This document shows, piece by piece, positions 52,441-62,262 of a stretch of DNA of 64,000 nucleotides (the first letter of the stretch is position 1; each line of letters opens with the position of its first letter). Source of the stretch: Deltaproteobacteria bacterium (lineage in GTDB: Bacteria; Desulfobacterota; Desulfomonilia; UBA1062); NCBI GenBank assembly GCA_029547185.1, contig JAKPPU010000087.1, positions 1-64,000 on the forward strand, written 5' to 3'. A program made the position numbers and the translations under genes. The notes beneath the pieces were generated by a model. The model was given only the letters and a program-made list of their open reading frames with translations. It was not told where the DNA came from and searched no databases.

Positions 52441-54618
52441 TCAGCTCTCCAGAGCCTGTTGAACAGCCGCTCTGAGCTCACAGGTACCGGAAGGCTTGGC
52501 GAGCAGCCCGGAGAAGCCCATGTCTTTTGCTCCCTGCTCGTCGATGAGATCGCTGAAGCCGGTGCACAAGATAACCGGGATACCGGGACGGGTTTCCATG
52601 ATCCTTTTCCCGAGCTCCACACCTGTCATCCTGGGCATGGTCATGTCGGATATCACGAGGTCGAATGCTTCGGGGTTCTCACAGAAGAGATCGAGCGCTT
52701 CCCGGGGACTCATGAAAGCCCTCACATCATACCCCATTCTCTTGAGGGCTCGCTCGAGGGTGGCGACAACCGCTTCCTCATCGTCTATGAGGAGGATATT
52801 TTTCCTGGAGGCATCCTGATCGTCCCTGTCGGTTTCATGGGTGCCCGATCCATGGTCGCACAGGGGAAGGTATACGACGAACCGTGAACCTTTTCCAACT
52901 CTGCTTGTAACGGTAATGGTCCCCCCGAGCCTTTTCACTATGCCGTGCACGACTGAAAGTCCCATCCCGCTTCCTTTGCCAACGGATTTCGTTGTGAAAA
53001 AAGGATCGAACACCCGGTCGATCAATTCGGGCGGGATCCCGTGCCCATTGTCCTGGACCGAAAGCTCGAGGTATTCTCCCGGACTTAAATCCGGCAGGGC
53101 GTGATCCCCCTCAAGGCAGGCATCGGATAGGCGCACTTCGATAGCCCCTTTTTGTGCATCCATCGCATCAGCCGCATTCTTGCAGAGGTTCATGATGACC
53201 TGCTGAACCTGCGTCGGATCACCCATGATCGTGTCATGGGAAACATCGATCCGGTGCCTGATCTCGATAGTGCTCGGGAGGGTCGATCTCACGAAGCGCA
53301 AGGTGCTTTCCAATATCGGTGTGACCTCGACCGGGCTGAGCTTCTGTATGCTCTTCCTGCTGAAGGAGAGGATCTGCTTGACGAGATCCCTCTGCCGGTA
53401 TGCAGCTTCCAGGGTCTGGCTCAGCATCTCGTGATCTTGGGTTCCGGGAGCCGCCACGTCGAGGAGCGCCTCCGTGTTTATCACGATGGGATAGAGGATA
53501 TTGTTGAGGTCATGGGCAATGCCCCCGGCAAAGTTGCCCAGGGCCTCGATCTTCTGCGATTGCAGCAGTTGGGCTTCGACCCTTTCCTTTTCTTCCTCGG
53601 CCTTCTTCCTCTCAGCTATTTCTTCACCCAGCTTTCTGTTTTTCTCTTCAAGCTCGGACGTCCGTTCCCTCACGAGCCCTTCAAGCTGCTCCCGATATCT
53701 CATCAGCTCGTTCTCCACCCGTTTACGGCTCGTGATATCCTGGACCGTGCCGAACCCGCCGAGCAGTTTCCCATCCCGATCGAACTCCAGCTCGGCCTGC
53801 TCCCGCACCCACTTGACGGTATCACCGACGATGATGCGGTGATCGATGTCATACGGCTCACCGCGCATGGCCTCATTCCATTTCAGATCCACGTACTCAC
53901 GATCGTCCGGGTGGATGCTGTCGAGAAACCTCTCGTATGTCATGGCCGTCCCTTGCGGGATCCCGAAGATCCGGTAGGTTTCGTCCGACCAGAGGAGCTC
54001 GTTGCGCAGAACGTTCAGCCGCCAGCTCCCGGTATGCGCCACGGCCTGCGCACGGTTCAGGTCTTCCCGGCTCTCGCGCAGGGCCTGCTCGATCTCTCTG
54101 TGTCTGATCCGCCTGATGCCCATATCTCCCACTACCTCTGCAAGGGCGGCAAGATAGTCAAGGATGGGCAAGAGCTTTTCTTCATCGATGACAGGGATGT
54201 TTGCCGCCGCATCCAGATATTCGTCTTCGTCGAATCCGAACCGGCGTGCCTGCTCTCTGAAGAAGTCCGGATCCGGAGGCGTGAAGAGAAACTGGCCTGT
54301 GAAAAGGTTGGCCACGTGCTCTCCTTCGATAAGGATAGGCGTGGCGGCGTCGATGAGGCCGTTGCGGCATCGATACACCGTGTACTTCCTGCCGGATTCG
54401 ATCTGATTCGCTATGACAGTATCACTCTCGATGCACCGGTCTCTCGCTTCCGGGTGCACGCGGTGAAAGGCGGTGCAGATCGGCTGCCATCCCGAACCGG
54501 TAATTACTATCCCGTCCGGGTCTATCACTGCTGAAGGTATGCCGGTAGCCTTATAGAAAAGGTCCGCCAGCTCCTGAATCCTCTTCACATCGACCAGCTC
54601 CGAAAATGAATGCTTCAC
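52441..54618 (-). CDS. Hybrid histidine kinase with PocR and PAS sensing domains
   Basis: The 725-residue protein has an N-terminal PocR domain (about 8-165), a PAS domain (about 190-300), a coiled linker, a HisKA dimerisation domain with phospho-His369 (GGIAHDLNN), an ATPase domain and a C-terminal receiver with Asp658 (SDMTMPRMTG). PocR domains are known as small-ligand or possibly metal-linked sensors, often in anaerobes. No membrane segment is present, so it senses a cytoplasmic signal. The GTG at 54618 is preferred for GGAG 8 bases upstream; the frame extends upstream into the neighbouring gene. The response target is unknown. Confidence 0.88.
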   Translation of the reverse strand: MKHSFSELVDVKRIQELADLFYKATGIPSAVIDPDGIVITGSGWQPICTAFHRVHPEARDRCIESDTVIANQIESGRKYTVYRCRNGLIDAATPILIEGEHVANLFTGQFLFTPPDPDFFREQARRFGFDEDEYLDAAANIPVIDEEKLLPILDYLAALAEVVGDMGIRRIRHREIEQALRESREDLNRAQAVAHTGSWRLNVLRNELLWSDETYRIFGIPQGTAMTYERFLDSIHPDDREYVDLKWNEAMRGEPYDIDHRIIVGDTVKWVREQAELEFDRDGKLLGGFGTVQDITSRKRVENELMRYREQLEGLVRERTSELEEKNRKLGEEIAERKKAEEEKERVEAQLLQSQKIEALGNFAGGIAHDLNNILYPIVINTEALLDVAAPGTQDHEMLSQTLEAAYRQRDLVKQILSFSRKSIQKLSPVEVTPILESTLRFVRSTLPSTIEIRHRIDVSHDTIMGDPTQVQQVIMNLCKNAADAMDAQKGAIEVRLSDACLEGDHALPDLSPGEYLELSVQDNGHGIPPELIDRVFDPFFTTKSVGKGSGMGLSVVHGIVKRLGGTITVTSRVGKGSRFVVYLPLCDHGSGTHETDRDDQDASRKNILLIDDEEAVVATLERALKRMGYDVRAFMSPREALDLFCENPEAFDLVISDMTMPRMTGVELGKRIMETRPGIPVILCTGFSDLIDEQGAKDMGFSGLLAKPSGTCELRAAVQQALES

Positions 54619-54649
54619 CTTCCCCGCTCCTGTTGCCGTTCGTGGTGTT

Positions 54650-57436
54650 TCATGAAAGCCCCTTGTCGGGCTTCTCGCCCAGCACGGGCAGGAACACCGT
54701 AAAGGTGGTGCCTTCACCGCGATTGCTTTTAACAGTGATTGCACCCTGGTGCTCCTTCACGATCCCGTGTGCCACTGCCAGGCCCAGGCCCAGGCCTTCG
54801 CCCTTCTTGGTGGTGAAGAAGGGTTCGAAGATATGCTTTATGGTATCTTCGTCCATTCCCTGTCCGGTATCCTGCACCTCGACCAGAACATAGGGGCCCG
54901 GAGCCAGGTCCGGCGATATCCGGGCAGCTTCCTGCTCATTGAGGACTGCCGTTGATTCGCTTACATCGAGGATCCCTCCAGGATCTTTCATGGCATGCCC
55001 TGCATTGGTGCCGAGGTTGATCAGGACCTGCTTGATCTGTGTGGGATCTGCGTAGGCCATGACACGGTCGTCTTTCAGCTCATTGCGGATCTCGATAGTG
55101 GAAGGCAGGGTCGATCTCAAGAACCGCACGGTGTCTCTGATGACTTCGGGTATATCCACCGGAGCTTTCTGATGGGGTACGCGCCTGCTGAAGGTGAGGA
55201 TCTGCTGCACGAGGTCCCTTCCGAGCTTTGCCGCGCTGAGCGCATCTTCCAGGGCCGGCCGTGCCGGCGATGATTCCCCGACATCCTCCAGGGCCATTTC
55301 CGTGTTCATCAGGATGGGGGTGAGGATGTTCTTCAAGTCGTGGGCTATCCCTCCTGCAAGGTTCCCAATGGCGTCCATCCTCTGCACTTGGGCAAGCTGC
55401 TGCTGCATCCTGACTTCCTGGGTGACGTCCCGTATCAACGAGATAAGGTTGATTATTCTGCCTGCAGCGTCGCGTACCGGTGAGATAAACACGTCAACGC
55501 ATATTGTCTCTCCCGTCTTTCTCTTTCTCGTCTGGCGGCCTGCCCATGGCTTTCCTTCTTTTGCCACACGGCCGAGTATTTCTCCGATATCATGTCCGGC
55601 AAAATAATCGGCGGGTGAACCGGCTTTCCTGCCGACCACCTCATCGCGGCTGTATCCGGATATCCTCTCAAAGGCCGGATTAACGTACTCGACCATCCCT
55701 TCAGGGCTCCTCAATACGACCGCTTCACCTGTCTGATCCACGGCAGCGGCCAGACGCAGGAGATCTTCCTGCATCTTCTTGCGTTCCGTAATATCTATCC
55801 CGATGCCGATGTGGCCTTCGGACAGACGGACGGATGCCCATAAGATCCTCAGCGTATTTCCTGACCGGGTGGTAACATCAAACTCGTGCCATCCGGGTTT
55901 CGCCGTTGCAATGATGTCCACGATCTCTCTTCTGTAAGGCAGATCGGGGAAGCATCCGGCAGCGACCTCCCGGGCATTCTTTTCATTCAATGACCATCCG
56001 GTGAGCTTTTCGAACTCCTTGTTTACCAGCCTGATCTTTCCGTGCGAGTCACAGAGGGTGACGATGACGGGGATATGGTCGATGATCGTCTGGAGAAGCT
56101 CCTTCTGCTCCTCCAGCTTCTGATTCGTATTCTTGAGATCCATGGCTCGGATCTTCACCCTGCTCTCGAGCTCTATCTTCGCCATTTCGAGCTCTTCCTG
56201 GGTTTTCATCAATTCGGTGACATCCGAAAAGATGAGGAAGACGGAGCTGGGGGCTGCGTTACCGGGACCGAACATCGGGAACGAATCCATGAGGACCCAC
56301 CGGTATTCACCTGTTCTCGCATTCATGACCCTTGCCTTGCGGCTCTTCATTGCCTTGCCGGTGAGCTGTGTATGTATGAAGGCAAGCTCGCCTGCCTTGT
56401 TCGCGGTCTTCATTTTATCCGAGTCATCGAGTGATTTTCCCAACATCTCCTGGAGCTGCATTCCTTCCATCCCTGAGAAATCCAGGCCGAGGATGTCCCG
56501 CGCCGTCCTGTTTGCCGACACGAAACTGCCGTTGCCGTCGAACTCCATCACTCCCTGGCTCATGCTGTTGTACAAGGTCCTGTAGCGCTCTTCGGAGGTC
56601 CTCAATACCTCCTCTGCCCTCCTGCGGTCGGTGACATCCCTGACAATGGAGACAGCCCTCAGATTTCCGGCCGAATCCCGGAATATGGTAGAGGACATGT
56701 CCCCCAGGAAACGGGAGCCGTCCTTACGTTTATAGACCAGCAGCGCGGTCGCCCGTCCCGTCTTCTCGCCCTGCTCCATCAGAACCCCGGCGTCGGGCCC
56801 GTCCGTCGTGACGAGCGACTCCCGGTCCAGTCCCAGGAATTCCTCCCTGGTGTACCCGAACATGTCGCATGCCGCCCCGTTGACCGACAGGACTCTTCCC
56901 GGCCCGGTAGGGTCTGTTATGATGATGCCTTCGGCGGTGTTTTCAAATACTGCACGATAACGCTCCTCGCTCTCCCTGAGGGTGTCCTCGGCCTTCTTCC
57001 GTCTGGTAATATTCCTGACGGTGGCAACAACACGCAGCTTGCCGTTGAGAGCCATCGGCTTGAAGTTCACTTCGACCCAGAAGAGGCGACCTGCCTTGTC
57101 CCTGCAGTGCCATTCAAAGAGGAGCCCGCCCTGCTCGACTGCAGCCCTGATCTTCCCAATGGCCCCTTCCTGAGTATAGGGAGCTGTCCCCGAGCTGAGG
57201 TCCTCTATGGTTATCGCCCGGATTTCGTCCGGCGTGTAGCCGTACATCTCGGTCACCTTCCTGTTGGCTTCCAGGATGGCACCCGTGTCCGGGTCATGGA
57301 TGAAGACCCCATCGTTTATCGAATCGAATATCATCTTATACTTATCGCCCGATGCCGCCCGGGAAGCTTCGCTCTTCACGGCTCTCTTCCTGGGTACTCC
57401 CAACGGACCTGTTCCATTACCACGGCTGGTTGGCAT
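54650..57436 (-). CDS. Multi-PAS sensor histidine kinase
   Basis: The 928-residue cytoplasmic kinase has five PAS domains in series (each ending in a VRNITRRKKAE or VTERKKMQE-like helix), then HisKA (GGIAHDLKNIL) and HATPase domains. Unlike its two neighbours it has no receiver domain. PAS cores of this kind can bind heme, flavin or small molecules; none is certain here. The ATG at 57436 is preferred over a TTG 33 bases upstream. It ends 32 bases before the next kinase gene, so the two are probably co-transcribed. Confidence 0.88.
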   Translation of the reverse strand: MPTSRGNGTGPLGVPRKRAVKSEASRAASGDKYKMIFDSINDGVFIHDPDTGAILEANRKVTEMYGYTPDEIRAITIEDLSSGTAPYTQEGAIGKIRAAVEQGGLLFEWHCRDKAGRLFWVEVNFKPMALNGKLRVVATVRNITRRKKAEDTLRESEERYRAVFENTAEGIIITDPTGPGRVLSVNGAACDMFGYTREEFLGLDRESLVTTDGPDAGVLMEQGEKTGRATALLVYKRKDGSRFLGDMSSTIFRDSAGNLRAVSIVRDVTDRRRAEEVLRTSEERYRTLYNSMSQGVMEFDGNGSFVSANRTARDILGLDFSGMEGMQLQEMLGKSLDDSDKMKTANKAGELAFIHTQLTGKAMKSRKARVMNARTGEYRWVLMDSFPMFGPGNAAPSSVFLIFSDVTELMKTQEELEMAKIELESRVKIRAMDLKNTNQKLEEQKELLQTIIDHIPVIVTLCDSHGKIRLVNKEFEKLTGWSLNEKNAREVAAGCFPDLPYRREIVDIIATAKPGWHEFDVTTRSGNTLRILWASVRLSEGHIGIGIDITERKKMQEDLLRLAAAVDQTGEAVVLRSPEGMVEYVNPAFERISGYSRDEVVGRKAGSPADYFAGHDIGEILGRVAKEGKPWAGRQTRKRKTGETICVDVFISPVRDAAGRIINLISLIRDVTQEVRMQQQLAQVQRMDAIGNLAGGIAHDLKNILTPILMNTEMALEDVGESSPARPALEDALSAAKLGRDLVQQILTFSRRVPHQKAPVDIPEVIRDTVRFLRSTLPSTIEIRNELKDDRVMAYADPTQIKQVLINLGTNAGHAMKDPGGILDVSESTAVLNEQEAARISPDLAPGPYVLVEVQDTGQGMDEDTIKHIFEPFFTTKKGEGLGLGLAVAHGIVKEHQGAITVKSNRGEGTTFTVFLPVLGEKPDKGLS

Positions 57437-57563
57437 AGCTCTCCACCATTCATAGATTTGCCCCGGCAAGAGGGGATCTCTCCCCCCTTTGAAAGAAAAA
57501 CCTCATATAGATTACGATATCTTTCACCGAACCTTTCTCCTTACAATCACCCCAAGCAGTGTG

Positions 57564-60083
57564 TCAATACGTGGGGCTCATCCCCTTGGACTCCTCCAAG
57601 GCCTTGCCGACAGCCTTTTTCAGCTCGGTTATGCCCGTGGGCTTCACGAGCATTCCCGAGAAACCCCTCTCTTCCACATCCTTTTCATCAATGAGATCAC
57701 TGAAGCCCGTGCAGAGAATGACCGGAACATCGGGCCGGATCTCCTTGATCTCTTTGCCCAGGTCCAGACCCGTCATTCTGGGCATGGTCATGTCGGTGAT
57801 CACCAGGTCGTACGCCCCCGGGTCTTTGCGAAACAGGTCGAGAGCTCCCCCGGGCTCACTGCAGGCAGCCGCGGTATACCCCATTCTTTCCAGAGCGCGC
57901 TTGAGGCTCTGGAGAATGACATCCTCGTCATCCACGAGGAGGATGTGTCCCCTGCTCTCTTCCTGAAGGCCGCCTTCGTGAGCACGTGTCTTCGCCTCGC
58001 GATCGAGAAGGGGAAGGTATATGGTGAACCGTGACCCTTTTCCTCCTTCGCTCCGGACTGTAATGTCCCCCCCGTGCTTTTTCAGAATGCCATGGACGAC
58101 CGAAAGCCCCATGCCGCTTCCTTTCCCCACACCCTTCGTAGTGAAGAAGGGATCGAAAATACGGTCCATTATATCGGGCGGCATGCCCTTTCCCGTATCG
58201 CTTACCGAGAGCTCGAGGTATTCTCCGGCCTTTCTTTCCGGATGGGCAGGCAGCCGATCCAGGTGAGTGTTCTTAAGGCTTACCTCTATTATGCCCTGCC
58301 GCGATTCAAGGGCATCGGCAGCGTTTCTGCAGAGGTTCATGATGACCTGCTGAATCTGTGCTGCATCACCCGTGATCGTATCACGGGGTGCATCTATCGA
58401 ACACCGTATCTCGATGGTGGCGGGCAGGGTCGACCTGATGAAACCCAGCGTATTTTCGAGCAGCGGCACGATCCTCACCGGACTGAACTTCTGGATGCTC
58501 TGCCTGCTGAAGGAGAGGATCTGCTTTATGAGGTCCCTCTGCCGGTAGGCGTTCTGCAGGTTCTGCTTGAGCATCTCGTACGAGCCGGTCCCGGGCTCGG
58601 CCTCTTCGAGGAGCATCTCCGTATTTATGATCGTAGGATACAGGATGTTGTTGATCTCATGGGCTATCCCGCCGGCGAAACTACCCAGGGCCTCGATTTT
58701 CTGCGACTGAATGAGCTGTGCCTCGACTCTGGTTTTCTCTTCTTCGGCCTTCCTGCGCTCAGTTATTTCCTCCTGGAGCATTTCGTTTTGGTGCTCCAGC
58801 TCGGTTGTGCGATCTCCCACCAGTTCTTCCAGGCGCTCACGGTACTTCCTCAGCTCCTCTTCCGCGAGTTTGCGCTCGGTGATATCCTGGGCCGCCGTGA
58901 CCGAACCGACGATCCTGCCTTCCTTATCCCGTATGGGTGCGAAGCTGTAGATACCCCACCATATTTCGCCCGTATCCTTTTTCCTGATTATGTATTCCGC
59001 ATTCGAGACGGTCTCGCCTCTGAGTGCCCGCGGGACCACCCACATGTCCGGGGGTGCCGGGGTCCCGTCCGGAAAGAACAGTTCGAGAATATCCGGATAA
59101 CGGGCAAGGCTCCTGCAGCATTCCTCTCTGTTCTTAAACCTGTGAAAGGCTGCGGCTGCGTCATTGAGTTCAAGGAAATTTCCGTCGGCATCCGAGATGA
59201 AAACGGCGGCGTTCATGCTCTCGATCACGGCTTCGAGCTTGGCCTTGCTCTCGATCAATGCATCCTCGACTGCTTTGTGCCCGGTCATGTCCTGGACCGT
59301 GCCGACCATGCGCAGAGGCTTGCCCTTTTCATCGAAAGCTATCTCGGCATGTTCCAGAACGATGCGTTCGCTGCCATCGGGCCGTACGATCCGGTGCTCG
59401 ATACTGTAGTTTCTCCTCTCTGACAGCGCCCGGGCAACGGCCCCGGCAACCTTCTGCCGGTCCTCGGGGTGTACCCTCTCGAAGAAGAGCTCGGTCGTTA
59501 CCTCGACAGAGCCGGGCTCATAGCCGAATATCCGATAGACCTCATCGGTCCACCTTAAAGGATTCGAATTCATATCATCGAGATTGGTTAGTTCGATATC
59601 CCAGGCACCGAGGTGAGCTGTCTGCTCTGCCTGGCTCAGCACCGAATGGCTCCGCTCAAGGGCTTCTGCTGCCTGCCTCTTTTCCGTGATGTCCTGGACT
59701 GCTATCATAAGTCCGTCATCGAATGGTCTGCACCGGAAGCTCAGCCAGAGGTTTACGGGTTCCGGGAAGAACTCCTCCATGCTCAGGTCGGAGCCTTGTT
59801 CCAGAGCCAGGCGGAGCCTGTCCATGAGGCTCTCCCGAATACCCCCGGGAATGACCCTCTCAACGGCCTGGCCTACAAGCTCTTCCCCGGGTCTCTTAAG
59901 GAGGTCTGCCGCCTCACCGTTCGAATATGTGATCCTGAAGTCCCGATCCAGACGGATTATACCGAGCCCGATCCAGTCAAGGATGACGGAGGCATCCATG
60001 TCCCCGGTTCGGTTTCTGCTCCTGGAATTTCCGTAGCGGGGTGCATCCGTGCTCTTCTTGCATGGAGAATCTTTTGACTTCAC
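57564..60083 (-). CDS. Hybrid PAS histidine kinase with receiver
   Basis: The 839-residue protein has three PAS domains (about 30-130, 155-265 and 285-400), HisKA with GGIAHEINNIL, a HATPase domain, and a receiver with phospho-Asp in ITDMTMPRMTG. From HisKA to the end it is closely similar to the kinase at 52441-54618 (for example MPPDIMDRIFDPFFTTKGVGKGSG), so the two are paralogues with different sensor parts. The GTG start at 60081-60083 has CAGGAG upstream. No membrane helices are visible. It is the first of the three kinase genes in transcription order. Confidence 0.9.
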   Translation of the reverse strand: MKSKDSPCKKSTDAPRYGNSRSRNRTGDMDASVILDWIGLGIIRLDRDFRITYSNGEAADLLKRPGEELVGQAVERVIPGGIRESLMDRLRLALEQGSDLSMEEFFPEPVNLWLSFRCRPFDDGLMIAVQDITEKRQAAEALERSHSVLSQAEQTAHLGAWDIELTNLDDMNSNPLRWTDEVYRIFGYEPGSVEVTTELFFERVHPEDRQKVAGAVARALSERRNYSIEHRIVRPDGSERIVLEHAEIAFDEKGKPLRMVGTVQDMTGHKAVEDALIESKAKLEAVIESMNAAVFISDADGNFLELNDAAAAFHRFKNREECCRSLARYPDILELFFPDGTPAPPDMWVVPRALRGETVSNAEYIIRKKDTGEIWWGIYSFAPIRDKEGRIVGSVTAAQDITERKLAEEELRKYRERLEELVGDRTTELEHQNEMLQEEITERRKAEEEKTRVEAQLIQSQKIEALGSFAGGIAHEINNILYPTIINTEMLLEEAEPGTGSYEMLKQNLQNAYRQRDLIKQILSFSRQSIQKFSPVRIVPLLENTLGFIRSTLPATIEIRCSIDAPRDTITGDAAQIQQVIMNLCRNAADALESRQGIIEVSLKNTHLDRLPAHPERKAGEYLELSVSDTGKGMPPDIMDRIFDPFFTTKGVGKGSGMGLSVVHGILKKHGGDITVRSEGGKGSRFTIYLPLLDREAKTRAHEGGLQEESRGHILLVDDEDVILQSLKRALERMGYTAAACSEPGGALDLFRKDPGAYDLVITDMTMPRMTGLDLGKEIKEIRPDVPVILCTGFSDLIDEKDVEERGFSGMLVKPTGITELKKAVGKALEESKGMSPTY

Positions 60084-60465
60084 GGGTGCTCCTGAAAGCT
60101 GCTATATCTCATCATTGTTGGGCGTTTCCTGTTGTCCAAGAAAATATCCACTAAAGGCATGCTCGGGCCGGATAATTCCCCGGTGCGCTCAATCGCGCTT
60201 CGCTTATATAAAAGATGACATATAATGGAAAAAGATTCTCGGAATAGCCTCGGGCAGCGAATCTCTCCGACCCCCGAAAACCCGCATATCGCCATGAGGA
60301 CGGCGAAGGTCGGATTGCAATGAATACATCCGAAGATCAGATCTGCCTGCATGGAGCTCATCCTGCAGCGATGCATGATTGTTCATGGCCTTTAGACTGC
60401 GCCGGCACGGCCCATAAAGTGGGCGTTGCACTCGATCAGGGGCCGGATGAAAGGGCTCGCAAACG
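60084..60465. other. Intergenic region upstream of the kinase cluster
   Basis: No convincing gene is seen in these 382 bases. A TATATAA-containing AT-rich stretch near 60200-60225 could be the promoter of the kinase operon. A palindromic GCGC/CGCGC patch near 60185-60197 may be an operator. A minus-strand frame of 98 codons ending just inside the kinase start lacks a ribosome site and family match. Confidence 0.45.
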
Positions 60466-60840
60466 CTACTTGATGATCCTGAGCGTAAGGGGATAGTGAT
60501 AGGGGACGTTGTCGCTTGCCTTCACCGTGGCGACGATGGTGAAGATGATGTCGAGCGCCACGACGGCGGCGACCACGGGATAGAAGAGGAGCCCGATGAG
60601 AAGCGGGGTGAAGCCGATGGCGATGATGAGGGTGATGACGGCATAGATGGACATGGAGATCTGGAAGTTCATGGATTCCTTGCCCGCCCCGTCCACGGTC
60701 GGGTAATCGTTCTTCTTGAAGAGCCAGACGATGAACGGGCCCAGGATGTTCCCGAAAGGTATGCCCAAAAGGACGATCAGCGCGGAGAGATGGCAGAGCA
60801 TGGTCCATGTGCGGGCCTTGTTATCGTATGTCGCTTCCAA
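60466..60840 (-). CDS. DUF4870-type small membrane protein
   Basis: The 124-residue protein has about four hydrophobic segments and the pattern GPFIVWLFKKNDYPTVDGAGKESMNFQISMSIY, which is diagnostic of the DUF4870 family related to Tic20. The function is unknown. The start is a TTG at 60838-60840, supported by GGGAGG 6 bases upstream; no ATG gives a complete family N terminus. It stands alone between the kinase operon and the iron-sulfur operon. Confidence 0.85.
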   Translation of the reverse strand: MEATYDNKARTWTMLCHLSALIVLLGIPFGNILGPFIVWLFKKNDYPTVDGAGKESMNFQISMSIYAVITLIIAIGFTPLLIGLLFYPVVAAVVALDIIFTIVATVKASDNVPYHYPLTLRIIK

Positions 60841-61166
60841 AGGAATCCTCCCTCATTTTTCAGTGCGTCACTAAGATAATAATAACACCGTCACGTCTTC
60901 CGGCCAAGGCAGGGAATGCGCCCTCTCCCTTTCAGGCATCCGGCCTTTCCGGTCAGTATCTCCGCAGAATCAGGGTTGTCTTCCCGGGATCATCTCGTAT
61001 ATAGGGAGGTCATTGGAGAGCAGAATCTTTTTTAAGCCGAACATTGAACAGGGAAGCGCTCTTTAATCAAATGGCATGAACCCCAGGGCAAGCCCTGGAC
61101 CCTATTCCGCAGCAGACTGCGGGGAATTGACCCACGGAGATTAAGGTTTTCAAGGAGGATTCGCTC
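60841..61166. other. Intergenic leader with two tandem hairpins
   Basis: These 326 bases hold no gene. Two perfect palindromes lie in series in front of the iron-sulfur gene: CCAGGGC/GCCCTGG at 61083-61098 and CCGCAG/CTGCGG at 61107-61122. They resemble REP-type intergenic palindromes, or could be a leader control element. Confidence 0.5.
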
Positions 61167-62252
61167 ATGAGCGATGAAGTGTACCACAGGCTTGCGCATG
61201 TCCTCGACACCCTGCCGAACGGATTTCCCTCCACCAAGAGCGGCATCGAGATCATGCTCCTCAAAAAGATCTTCGAGCCCGACGAGGCAGAGCTCTTCTG
61301 CGACATGCGGATGACCTTCGAGACCGCTGCCGAGGTATCGAAGCGTACGGGCCGGCCGCTCGACGGCCTCGAAGCCAGGCTTGAATCCATGGGGAAAAAG
61401 GGCCAGCTCTTCGGGATAGAGCTCGGCGGGGCCAAGTACTTCAAGATGCTTCCCTGGGCCTTCGGGATCTACGAGTTCCAGCTCGGCCGCATGGACCGCG
61501 AGTTTGCAGAGATGAGCGAGAGGTACGGCGGGAAGTTCGGAAGGCAGTTCTTCAGACACAAGCCCCAGCTCATGCAGACGCTCCCGGTCGAGGAGACCAT
61601 CACCGTGCAGCAGGAGGCCCTGCCCTTCGAGAAGGTCTCCTCCCTCATCGAGCACAACCAGTCGTTCCTGGTGAACGAATGCATCTGCAAGAAGGGGCGC
61701 GCCCTGCTCGGGGAGCCCTGTGACAGGCCCCTTGAAGTCTGCCTCGCCATGGCGCCCGTCCCCGGCATCTTCGACAAGGCCCCCCACGGACGGGTGATCA
61801 CGAGGCAGGAGGCGTACGAGCTCCTGAAAATGACGGAGGAGCAGGGTCTCGTCCACCTCACGAACAACGTCCAGCACGGGCAGATCTTCATCTGCAACTG
61901 CTGCAAGTGCTGCTGCGGAGTCCTCCGCTCCATCAACGAGATGGGAATCCCTGCCCGGGATGCGATAAACTCGCACTACTACGCCGTGATCGACCCTGAA
62001 GAGTGCGTGAGCTGCGGGCTCTGCGCCGACGAGCGCTGCCAGGTGAACGCCGTCGAGCAGGGTGAGGACTCGTACCTCATCGCCAGGGAGAGATGCATCG
62101 GCTGCGGCCTGTGCATCGGCACCTGCCCGACCGGTGCGGTCAGGCTCGTCCGCAAGGGCCCCGAAGAGAGGGTCCTGCCTCCCGTCACCGAGAGCGACTG
62201 GTTCGAAGAGAGGGGCAGAGCTCGCGGCGTGGATTTCAGCACATACAAATAA
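61167..62252 (+). CDS. Cys-rich 4Fe-4S electron-transfer protein with winged-helix-like N terminus
   Basis: The 361-residue protein has an N-terminal region like a winged helix (residues 35-95), then Cys-rich segments (Cys172, 174, 185, 192), a dense cluster ICNCCKCCCG (Cys243-250), and two C-terminal ferredoxin [4Fe-4S] motifs (Cys280/283/286/291 and Cys310/313/316/320). The first ferredoxin motif is atypical. It resembles iron-sulfur proteins of strict anaerobes whose partners are flavoproteins. AAGGAGG precedes the ATG. The next gene, 10 bases downstream, is an iron-sulfur flavoprotein, so an electron-transfer pair is likely. Confidence 0.82.
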   Translation: MSDEVYHRLAHVLDTLPNGFPSTKSGIEIMLLKKIFEPDEAELFCDMRMTFETAAEVSKRTGRPLDGLEARLESMGKKGQLFGIELGGAKYFKMLPWAFGIYEFQLGRMDREFAEMSERYGGKFGRQFFRHKPQLMQTLPVEETITVQQEALPFEKVSSLIEHNQSFLVNECICKKGRALLGEPCDRPLEVCLAMAPVPGIFDKAPHGRVITRQEAYELLKMTEEQGLVHLTNNVQHGQIFICNCCKCCCGVLRSINEMGIPARDAINSHYYAVIDPEECVSCGLCADERCQVNAVEQGEDSYLIARERCIGCGLCIGTCPTGAVRLVRKGPEERVLPPVTESDWFEERGRARGVDFSTYK

Positions 62253-62262
62253 GGAGCCTCAC

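Noticed and set aside
60080-60376. 98-codon minus-strand frame ending at the start of the third kinase
   Set aside because: There is no ribosome site, family match or codon pattern like the neighbours; treated as chance.
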